Source: Tannerella sp.
GTDB taxonomy: Bacteria; Bacteroidota; Bacteroidia; Bacteroidales; Tannerellaceae
Assembly (NCBI GenBank): GCA_031268395.1
Contig: JAIRXI010000013.1
Location: 1-7,297 of the forward strand
Length of the DNA: 7,297 nucleotides
Reading direction: 5' to 3'
The notes beneath the pieces were generated by a model. That model was not told where the DNA came from, did not search any database, and was given only the letters and a program-made list of their open reading frames with translations. Of this stretch, positions 1 through 5,279 are shown piece by piece. Made by a program: the position numbers and the translations under genes. The stretch's first letter is position 1. Each line of letters opens with the position of its first letter.

Positions 1-206
1 CCGCCTACGTAATTAAAGAAATTTCCTTTACCGTAATCGTAAAGTAACTGACCGAGAGGTCCGATTTGCGTCTTGTAACTGTCGTCCGGCAATCCTATGC
101 ACGACACATGCCATTGCGGAGCATACCGGTAGTCGACCTGTTGAAACTGTGCTGCTACCGGCATGGCACAAATCATTGAAAGCATAAAAAAAACTGTTCT
201 GTTCAT
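1..206 (-). CDS. Secreted protein of unknown function, 5' part only
   Basis: The reading frame opens with ATG at 206 and stays open for 68 codons to the window edge, so the C-terminal part is missing. The N-terminus, MNRTVFFMLSMICAMPVAAQ, is a typical signal peptide: a short basic start, a hydrophobic core and a likely cleavage after Ala-Ala-Gln at residue 20. Export to the periplasm or outer surface follows. The visible mature part is rich in Tyr, Gly and Asp and carries no motif I recognise; similar openings occur in secreted Bacteroidetes carbohydrate-active proteins, but this is only an impression. The ATG lies 27 bases after the stop of the short Rpn-like ORF, with no obvious promoter of its own between them, so read-through from the rpn promoter is plausible. 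Its first 11 codons are duplicated at 598-629, where they supply the start of a chimeric ORF. Confidence 0.75.
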   Translation of the reverse strand, partial: MNRTVFFMLSMICAMPVAAQFQQVDYRYAPQWHVSCIGLPDDSYKTQIGPLGQLLYDYGKGNFFNYVG

Positions 207-597
207 AATGATTATCTATTTCTATTTACTTTTTTACAGTCCGTTTCGTTTCAGGATTTCAAGGACCTCCGATTCGCTCAGTTCGGTGATGTCGCGAATC
301 AGTTCAAGGGAGACTCCTTTACGCCTGGAGTTCAGCACAAAGAGTTCCTGCGATTTCCTGAGTCCTTCTTTCATGCCTTCTTTCTTTCCTTCCTTCTTTC
401 CTCCCTTCATACCTTTCTTGAGTCCTTTTTGAATCCCTTTTTGGAGTCCTTCCTTCAAGCCTTCCCTGCGGTGGAAATTCACGCCGCTCGTATAATCAGA
501 TAGCGCCATTTCACGCAACAGGTAAGCGTGCAGTGCGTCCCTGTCATTCGATACATACTGTATCTTTTCCTGTGCCTTTTGTATACCCGTATCCATC
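174..597. repeat. Direct tandem repeat, copy 2 (partial rpn plus start of secreted-protein gene)
   Basis: This 424-base unit repeats the adjacent unit at 598-1029. Both begin with CATTGAAAGCATA. By eye about 17 single-base differences lie in the coding part outside the tetrad tract, roughly 95 percent identity. The unit contains, in minus-strand order, the rpn 3' half from the internal Met codon, the intergenic spacer and the first 11 codons of the secreted-protein gene. The recombination ends share the short word CATTG (174-178 and 1030-1034), so a microhomology-mediated tandem duplication is the simplest origin. The junction carries an extra CATC at 594-597. Confidence 0.9.
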
Positions 598-629
598 CAT
601 TGAAAGCATAAAAAAACGGTCCTGTTCAT
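234..629 (-). CDS. Stand-alone C-terminal half of an Rpn nuclease (duplicated, chimeric start; possible RpnS-like inhibitor)
   Basis: This 131-residue ORF is a second copy of the last 120 or so residues of the neighbouring rpn gene. It lacks the whole PD-(D/E)XK nuclease core, so it cannot be a nuclease. Residues 1-11 (MNRTVFLCFQW) come from a duplicated start of the downstream secreted-protein gene, shifted in frame by a one-base shorter A/T run (7 against 8). Residue 12 onward (MDTGIQ...) is the Rpn C-terminus: a helical segment at about 14-52, nine Lys/Glu/Gly tetrads at 55-90, and a terminal helix-turn-helix-like module at about 95-131 (SLELIRDITELSESE). Translation could start at ATG 629 or at ATG 596; neither has a good ribosome site. 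In E. coli rpn loci a short C-terminal product blocks the full nuclease, so an inhibitor role is possible by analogy. The alternative is a decaying fragment from a tandem duplication. The frame is intact and most differences from the parent are synonymous. Confidence 0.55.
   Translation of the reverse strand: MNRTVFLCFQWMDTGIQKAQEKIQYVSNDRDALHAYLLREMALSDYTSGVNFHRREGLKEGLQKGIQKGLKKGMKGGKKEGKKEGMKEGLRKSQELFVLNSRRKGVSLELIRDITELSESEVLEILKRNGL
360..467 (-). repeat. 12-base coding repeats, nine units, in the duplicated C-terminal copy
   Basis: The units are REGL, KEGL, QKGI, QKGL, KKGM, KGGK, KEGK, KEGM and KEGL. Compared with the parent there is one unit fewer and there are changed residues within the units (KKGM, KGGK). 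Loss or gain in whole 12-base steps keeps the frame. Confidence 0.85.
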
Positions 630-1029
630 GATGATTATCTGATTTTATTTACTTTTTTTACAGTCCGCTCTGTTTAAGGATTTCAAGAATCTCCGATTCG
701 CTCAGTTCAGTGATGTCTCGAATCAGTTCAAGGGAGAATCCTTTACGCCTGGAGTTCAGCACAAAGAGTTCCTGCGATTTTCTGAGTCCTTCTTTCATGC
801 CTTCCTTCATGCCTTCTTTCATACCTTCTTTCTTTCCTTCCTTCATGCCTTTCCTGAGTCCTTTTTGGATCCCTTTTTGGAGTCCTTCCTTCAAGCCTTC
901 CCTGCGGTGGAAATTCACGCCGCTCGTATAATCAGATAGCGCCATCTCACGTAATAGGTAAGCGTGCAGTGCGTCCCTGTCATTCGATACATACTGTATC
1001 TTTTCTTGTGCCTTTTGTATACCCGTATC
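598..1029. repeat. Direct tandem repeat, copy 1 (within and downstream of full-length rpn)
   Basis: This 432-base unit is the partner of 174-597. The 8-base length difference is explained by one extra 12-base tetrad here (784-903) minus the 4 extra bases at the copy 2 junction. The A run and T run of the spacer also differ by one base each, in opposite directions (7 A and 7 T here, 8 A and 6 T in copy 2). Confidence 0.9.
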
Positions 1030-1032
1030 CAT
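658..1032 (-). CDS. Predicted in-frame internal product of rpn (RpnS-like short protein)
   Basis: Within the rpn frame, Met200 (ATG 1032-1030) starts a possible 124-residue product, MDTGIQKAQ..., sharing the rpn stop. It would contain only the C-terminal helices, the ten Lys/Glu/Gly tetrads and the terminal module, without the nuclease core. Directly upstream the sequence reads AAAGGAGGTAACAGCA before the ATG, a full AAGGAGGT with a 7-base spacer. No other start in the window has such a site. E. coli rpn genes are reported to encode a long nuclease and a short C-terminal inhibitor from an internal start, which this layout matches. The downstream tandem duplication also begins at this codon, so this unit behaves as a module. 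That it is translated is an inference; the ribosome site could be a by-product of the Lys-Glu-Val codons AAG GAG GTA. Confidence 0.5.
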   Translation of the reverse strand: MDTGIQKAQEKIQYVSNDRDALHAYLLREMALSDYTSGVNFHRREGLKEGLQKGIQKGLRKGMKEGKKEGMKEGMKEGMKEGLRKSQELFVLNSRRKGFSLELIRDITELSESEILEILKQSGL

Positions 1033-1629
1033 TGCTGTTACCTCCTTTATTGTTTCTTTTGCTGTATCTTTGTCCATGAACGACAGCCAGCGGTGAAGGG
1101 CATTGCTGTATATGTCCTTCTCCGGGCAGCGTCTGAATTTTACCATGTCGATGAAATGTATCTCCAGTGCATCCGTGAGCATAAGCCGGTGATGGTCTTC
1201 CCAGAGGTGAAAGCACGTGTGAAAGGCTTCTATCTCCAGAAATTCAAAATTGACAATGTTAATCGCTATCACGCGAGGGAGTTTCGTATAGTCCTGCCCT
1301 GCTTCGATACCTCTTGAATATTCGCGACTCCAGTAGAACAGACTCCGCCTGTCCATGCTGCCGATGTTGCGGAGTTGTACTTCAATGTTGACTCTGACAC
1401 CGCTGTCCGTGACGGCGCGGACGTCCAGGATGCTCGTCTTGTCGCCGATAATTTCCGCCGAAAAGGTTTTGTTCTCAAGTATTTCCACCGAACGGAGTGG
1501 TTTTACGCCGTCTTTTTCCAGCACGGCATTAAGGAAGGAGAGCAGTTGCTCTTCATCCCCTTTCTCGCCCATGTATTTCAAAAACAGGAAATCATTGAGC
1601 GGATTCAGGCGCTCGACTATCTTTTGCAT
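658..1629 (-). CDS. Rpn family recombination-promoting nuclease / putative transposase (PD-(D/E)XK)
   Basis: The product is 323 residues from ATG 1629. The N-terminal family signature is at 12-18 (NDFLFLK), followed by the nuclease core: Asp69 in ILDV and Glu83-x-Gln85 in NIEVQL, the D...ExQ variant of the PD-(D/E)XK site. Rpn proteins are DNA endonucleases that promote RecA-independent recombination, and some act in phage defence. After the core, about 200-240 is helical, 243-282 holds ten four-residue Lys/Glu/Gly repeats, and 284-323 is a small helical module (SLELIRDITELSESE). A TTG at 1656 extends the frame by nine codons, but it lies inside the -7 promoter element, so ATG 1629 is the likely start; it sits 25 bases past that element. 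An internal ATG at residue 200 carries a perfect ribosome site. The gene is divergent from the barrel-protein gene and is followed by a duplicate of its own 3' half. Family assignment is firm; DNA target and role are inferred. Confidence 0.9.
   Translation of the reverse strand: MQKIVERLNPLNDFLFLKYMGEKGDEEQLLSFLNAVLEKDGVKPLRSVEILENKTFSAEIIGDKTSILDVRAVTDSGVRVNIEVQLRNIGSMDRRSLFYWSREYSRGIEAGQDYTKLPRVIAINIVNFEFLEIEAFHTCFHLWEDHHRLMLTDALEIHFIDMVKFRRCPEKDIYSNALHRWLSFMDKDTAKETIKEVTAMDTGIQKAQEKIQYVSNDRDALHAYLLREMALSDYTSGVNFHRREGLKEGLQKGIQKGLRKGMKEGKKEGMKEGMKEGMKEGLRKSQELFVLNSRRKGFSLELIRDITELSESEILEILKQSGL
784..903 (-). repeat. 12-base coding repeats (Lys-Glu-Gly-x tetrads), ten units, in full-length rpn
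   Basis: Ten consecutive four-residue units follow one another: REGL, KEGL, QKGI, QKGL, RKGM, KEGK, three KEGM, KEGL. The near-identical KEGM units are the ones likely to expand or shrink by slippage. The tract is highly charged and probably helical or extended. The second copy has nine units. Confidence 0.85.
1040..1047 (-). promoter_or_regulatory. Perfect Shine-Dalgarno inside rpn, ahead of internal ATG 1032
   Basis: The minus strand reads AAGGAGGT at 1047-1040, then AACAGCA and ATG at 1032. This is an eight-base match to the 16S anti-Shine-Dalgarno at optimal distance, in a genome type where such sites are uncommon. The duplicated copy of the C-terminal half begins after this site, so it lacks it. 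Confidence 0.55.
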
Positions 1630-1653
1630 TCCCTTTTCCGGTTGATTCGTTTG

Positions 1654-1684
1654 CAAAGTTATCTATTCTTTGGTTGCAGGCAAA
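1654..1684 (-). promoter_or_regulatory. Bacteroidetes-type promoter of rpn
   Basis: On the minus strand TTTG (1684-1681) is followed after 19 bases by TAACTTTG (1661-1654), an exact fit to TTTG-N19-TAnnTTTG. Transcription would start near 1647, giving a leader of about 18 bases before ATG 1629. This placement excludes the TTG at 1656 as a start. Confidence 0.75.
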
Positions 1685-1762
1685 TACTCTGTTGATTTTA
1701 AAATATTTTTAACATGTGCCGTTCTGTTTCCCGGAAGATGACGGATTGTCTGCGAATTTTTC

Positions 1763-1770
1763 TACCTTTG
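1763..1770 (+). promoter_or_regulatory. Probable -7 element of the barrel-protein gene
   Basis: TACCTTTG matches TAnnTTTG. No TTTG is found 19 to 21 bases upstream, so the -33 half is weak or absent. Transcription would begin near 1777, 25 bases before ATG 1802 and only about 10 before ATG 1787. It is divergent from the rpn promoter. Confidence 0.5.
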
Positions 1771-1801
1771 CGCCAAATTAAAACAGATGGGATATTTCCG
1801 T

Positions 1802-3022
1802 ATGAAAGGTGGGTATGGACGGCGGCTGCGGACTGCACTGCTGGCGGTTGCGGGTTGTATCCGTCTCTGCGCCCAGCTTCCGGAACAGCTCTATCAGTCC
1901 GCAAACCGGATAGATTCGCTTCGCGCGGGCAAACTGTATGTGGCAGTAGACAATCTTAACTTTTTCAGAAACAACGAATGGGCAACGGTGATGACGCCCG
2001 GCTACACCCTGCCCGGTTTTCGGCTGCAGCCGAAAGTGACGTATTATCCGATGAAAAACATCAAAGTTGAGGCCGGTATACATTCGCTCTGGTTCTGGGG
2101 GACGAACCGCTATCCGTCGTATGCCTACAGCCAGCTGCCGCAGTGGGAGGGTGAGGCGGCGAGCCATGTCATGCACGTGTTGCCCTATCTGCAGGCGCAA
2201 GTGGCGCTTTCCGACCGGGTGCAACTCGTCCTGGGCGACATCTATGGCGGCGCCAATCACCGCCTGATAGAGCCGCTGTACAATCCGGAACTGAACTTGA
2301 CGGCCGACCCGGAAAGTGGTCTGCAACTCTTCTTCCTGGTCCCCTGGATGGAACTGGATACGTGGGTGAACTGGACGGAGTTTATTTACCGTTCAGACAT
2401 TAAACAGGAGACCTTCGACTACGGGCTGTCCGTCCGCCTGAACGCCAACCGGCCGGAATCGCCGTTTCACGTCTACTTTCCGCTTCAGGCTGTGGTGCAG
2501 CACCGGGGCGGACAGATCGACGCGACGGATCTGCCCGTGCAGACGGTCATGAACGGCGCGATCGGCGCCGGACTGGAATGGAACCTGCACCGGGGCCTGT
2601 TCAGGCAGGTTGTGCTGGAATGGGACGTGACCGGTTCCTTCCAACATGCCGGCAGTTCGTGGCCGCTGAAAAGCGGTTACGGGACTTACACGGCGCTTTC
2701 CGCCGGCATTGCCGACTTCCGGATCAGGTCGGCCTACTGGAGATGTGACCGTTTCATCTCCTTGCTTGGAAATTCGCTCTTTGGGGCGCCCTCTCTGTCC
2801 GTGAAGGATGCATATTTCGAGCGGCCCGAGATGGTGACCCTGAGCATGTCATATTCCCGTTCCTTTGCAGCCGGGTATGCGCTGGGGATTGACTTCGACC
2901 TCTATCAGCGGTTTGCCGGCCGTCTGCACGATCCGGCGTCGGGCATTTCCCGCGTGGGAGCCATGAGCAACTATTCCTTCGGCCTCTATTTCCGAATCAA
3001 TCCCTCGTTCCTGATAAAGTAG
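1802..3022 (+). CDS. Probable outer-membrane beta-barrel protein, function unknown
   Basis: The product has 406 residues from ATG 1802. An in-frame ATG at 1787 would add MGYFR; the later start gives the more usual signal peptide (MKGGYGRRLRTALLAVAG...) and a leader of normal length. Cleavage is likely after Cys-Ala-Gln at residue 25. The mature part has no membrane helix, but shows many alternating hydrophobic/polar strands rich in Tyr, Trp and Phe, for example KVTYYPM at about 78-84, LWFWG at 96-100, and the end SNYSFGLYFRINPSFLI, typical of a closing barrel strand. Turns rich in Gly, Asn and Asp separate them. This pattern points to an outer-membrane barrel or a related beta-rich surface protein of Bacteroidetes. 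I recognise no specific family and no substrate. It stands alone, divergent from rpn and convergent with the lyase gene. Confidence 0.8.
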   Translation: MKGGYGRRLRTALLAVAGCIRLCAQLPEQLYQSANRIDSLRAGKLYVAVDNLNFFRNNEWATVMTPGYTLPGFRLQPKVTYYPMKNIKVEAGIHSLWFWGTNRYPSYAYSQLPQWEGEAASHVMHVLPYLQAQVALSDRVQLVLGDIYGGANHRLIEPLYNPELNLTADPESGLQLFFLVPWMELDTWVNWTEFIYRSDIKQETFDYGLSVRLNANRPESPFHVYFPLQAVVQHRGGQIDATDLPVQTVMNGAIGAGLEWNLHRGLFRQVVLEWDVTGSFQHAGSSWPLKSGYGTYTALSAGIADFRIRSAYWRCDRFISLLGNSLFGAPSLSVKDAYFERPEMVTLSMSYSRSFAAGYALGIDFDLYQRFAGRLHDPASGISRVGAMSNYSFGLYFRINPSFLIK

Positions 3023-3059
3023 CGCCGAAAGCACGCTGATGGCGCACCTCCCCTTCCCG

Positions 3060-3099
3060 TATGAAAGGCTTACATATTCCCGCATGTAAGCCTTTCATA
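3060..3099 (+). terminator. Strong hairpin between convergent genes
   Basis: A perfect 16-base inverted repeat (TATGAAAGGCTTACAT, 8-base loop, ATGTAAGCCTTTCATA) lies 37 bases after the barrel-protein stop and 62 bases after the lyase stop. On the plus strand it is followed by TTTCC, a short U-tract; on the minus strand no U-tract follows. It most likely terminates the plus-strand gene and may also block or protect the minus-strand transcript end. Confidence 0.75.
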
Positions 3100-3161
3100 T
3101 TTCCGCGTGCAGGGCTTGCGCAGCCCCGTACGACGGCTGACCGGTCGGTAAAACGCCGGGG

Positions 3162-5225
3162 TTATCTTCGGCTTACGCCATCTTCCGTAAATTCAAATAC
3201 ATATAGTTTTCCGTTGACCGTGTAGCGGATGACGGGATTCCTGCCGCTCTCGTCGAGCATGAACTGCTGCGGTTCGCTGTTTTTCAGTTCGCCCGGATAG
3301 AATGCCGTTCCGACGACCGTCCGGGTTGCGGGGGCTTTCAGGGTGGTGAAAAGGCAGGGGATCGCCTGTACGGGGTCGTTCTTTACCACGCGGACAGTGT
3401 ACTGCGTTTGCAGGGTCAGGTCATAGGGCGCGTTAACCAGCGGCTGCATCTCCATGCGCGTCCCGCCGGTCCGGCCGGAGAGGCTGGCCGTCCGGTCTCC
3501 GTTCACCTCGGCCTTTGCGACGGGATGGAAGAGCAGGTCGATCCTGTCTCCCCGGGCACAGTCCACGCGGTCGAGCAGCAGCGCGATATTGTTTTCCTTA
3601 TCCAGGACGACCGTGCGTTTCCAGTTTTTAAGATGCTTGCCGGGATAGGCTCCGGTCGGATCCATGACCGCATAGTCGTATTCCGGGGCGATGACGAACC
3701 GGTCGATCTTCCCGCCGACACCTTCCTGCCACGGCTGGTTCTTGCGCTTGGCGATGAACTGTTCTTCGCCGTTCACATGTGCGACGTTGTGGCCAATGCT
3801 CCGCACATACAGGTAGTCGAAGCGCACGTCATTGAAGAAGAACTGGTCGTAGAAGCGCTGTTCCACTTCACCGATGAAGATGTCGCCGCGCCAGGTGAGG
3901 ATAAATGTTCCGGCGTCCAGATGACCGTGGTGCGGGTCGTCGGCCGGGCTGCATTTGAGGGCTACCTGCAGGTGTTCGTCGCTGAAGTCTCTGCGCATGA
4001 ATCCCCATTCGACGCTGGGAAAATACTTGGAGGCGACAGCCGGCTTCACGGCCCTGACGTCGGTCGGTCGCGGCCAGATCAGTTCCCACATGTTCCGATG
4101 GCGACGCTCGCCGCTCAGGTAGGTTTGCAGGTAATACATGGCCGTTTCGTCGCGCGATTCGGCAATCAATTTATTATAGGTATAGGAAAAGCCAATCGGG
4201 CCGGGCGAGAAGCCGTCGTTGAAAGCGCCGGTCAGGGAGAAGAGGGCGAAGTCGGCCGGATGTTTCCATCCCGGTACGTCGAACAGGTTGAGACTGCCGT
4301 CTGTCAGCCGTTTCAGGGCGTCGGGGAAGGCGATCGCGTCGCGGATACCGTAGAAGGCATAGTGACGTCCTTCCGCCCAGCCGTTGTCGTCGCCATAGTT
4401 GAGGATCATTTTCTCGAAGCCCTCGCAACTGCGGGCCACTACGTCGACCAGTTGCGGGTCTTCGGTAAGCAGCGACAGCGCCGCCAGACCTACTCCGCCG
4501 TGACAGATGGCGGCCCAGTTACACTTGTAGGCCTCCGCCCACCAGATATATTCATAGTTGCCGCGCACGCGGAGGATCGCATTCTCAAGCAGTCCGCTCC
4601 GCATGCGGTCGCGCTGTGCCCGGGTCATCACCGGGTATATCCAGTCGTAGACCAGCGCCAGTCCCAGAGCACAGTCGCCCGTGGCAATGTCGAATGTGAA
4701 AACGACCTGATCGTCTCCGGCTCCGTAAGGCCACACGCGCGGATAAATGATGTCGAACCGATGGGCGCCGGCCGCCCAGCCTTCCATCTCGCAGAGTTTC
4801 TCGGCATACAGGTATGCCTTTTGTGCATACGCCTCGTCGCCGGTCATCTGGTAGAGGAATGCAAGCAACTGCGAGCCGTGCAGGTAGAAGCCCAGGTATG
4901 ATTCCCAGTAGCTGGTTTCGCGGTAGCGCGAGGCCGGGTCATTGTATGGCCGGTCGGGTTCTACCCGGTTGAGCATGATGCGGCGGCCTTCCTGAATCAG
5001 CAAGTCCATGATCTGCGCATATTCGGGTTCGTTTTTCACTCTGTCCAGGATCGCCTGTTTGCTCCGGCTGTCGAAAAGCAGGTAGGGATGTTCGAGTTTG
5101 CGGTTGAGGATGTCCCGGCCGACGGCCAGATAGTCGCGTTGCCCGCCGGCATTGTTCTGTGCCTTCGGCACAAGCGGCACACACAGGCAAAAGCAGGTGC
5201 ACCACAGCAGGGTTAGTCTGTTCAT
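3162..5225 (-). CDS. Heparinase II/III-like family protein, secreted polysaccharide lyase
   Basis: The product has 687 residues and a signal peptide (MNRLTLLW..., cleavage near Lys-Ala-Gln at 23), so it acts in the periplasm or at the surface. The N-terminal half (about 40-400) is an alpha/alpha-toroid domain with conserved-looking NW at 236-237, His242 and GWAEGRHYAFYG at 282-293. The C-terminal beta-sandwich begins near 405 and carries the family signature HHGHLDAG at 432-439 and SIGHN at 476-480. In heparinase II the equivalent region binds a structural zinc, and a Tyr/His pair performs beta-elimination of uronic-acid-containing chains. Here Tyr289 or Tyr292 and His242 are candidates for catalysis by position, not by proof. 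Substrate cannot be read from sequence; glycosaminoglycan, alginate or another uronate polymer are possible. It lies 54 bases behind the mutase gene with no clear promoter between, so it may be co-transcribed. ATG 5225 gives the signal peptide. Confidence 0.88.
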   Translation of the reverse strand: MNRLTLLWCTCFCLCVPLVPKAQNNAGGQRDYLAVGRDILNRKLEHPYLLFDSRSKQAILDRVKNEPEYAQIMDLLIQEGRRIMLNRVEPDRPYNDPASRYRETSYWESYLGFYLHGSQLLAFLYQMTGDEAYAQKAYLYAEKLCEMEGWAAGAHRFDIIYPRVWPYGAGDDQVVFTFDIATGDCALGLALVYDWIYPVMTRAQRDRMRSGLLENAILRVRGNYEYIWWAEAYKCNWAAICHGGVGLAALSLLTEDPQLVDVVARSCEGFEKMILNYGDDNGWAEGRHYAFYGIRDAIAFPDALKRLTDGSLNLFDVPGWKHPADFALFSLTGAFNDGFSPGPIGFSYTYNKLIAESRDETAMYYLQTYLSGERRHRNMWELIWPRPTDVRAVKPAVASKYFPSVEWGFMRRDFSDEHLQVALKCSPADDPHHGHLDAGTFILTWRGDIFIGEVEQRFYDQFFFNDVRFDYLYVRSIGHNVAHVNGEEQFIAKRKNQPWQEGVGGKIDRFVIAPEYDYAVMDPTGAYPGKHLKNWKRTVVLDKENNIALLLDRVDCARGDRIDLLFHPVAKAEVNGDRTASLSGRTGGTRMEMQPLVNAPYDLTLQTQYTVRVVKNDPVQAIPCLFTTLKAPATRTVVGTAFYPGELKNSEPQQFMLDESGRNPVIRYTVNGKLYVFEFTEDGVSRR

Positions 5226-5279
5226 TTTCGATTATTATTAAAAGTATTAAATTCCTGTTCGATGATTTGTATAAGCGCA

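Noticed and set aside
360..903. CRISPR array suggested by regularly spaced short repeats
   Set aside because: The 12-base units are contiguous, lack spacers and are in frame within rpn.
163..931. Plus-strand open frames rich in Phe, Pro and Ser opposite the rpn repeats (163-432 and 710-931)
   Set aside because: They are the complements of the Lys/Glu/Gly tetrad tracts; the minus-strand frame has family motifs and the plus-strand ones do not.
174..1034. Duplication taken as an insertion sequence or composite element
   Set aside because: There are no terminal inverted repeats, no transposase and no target duplication; ends share only the short word CATTG, which fits simple tandem duplication.
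1654..1656. TTG at 1656 as the start of rpn
   Set aside because: It lies within the -7 element TAACTTTG and upstream of the expected transcription start.
3111..3127. Second terminator hairpin GGGCT-TGCGC-AGCCC between the convergent genes
   Set aside because: The stem is only five bases and there is no U-tract on either strand.
3408..4901. Long 497-codon plus-strand frame opposite the lyase gene
   Set aside because: It is an antisense shadow of a GC-rich gene; the minus frame carries a signal peptide and heparinase signatures, while this one has no recognisable domain.
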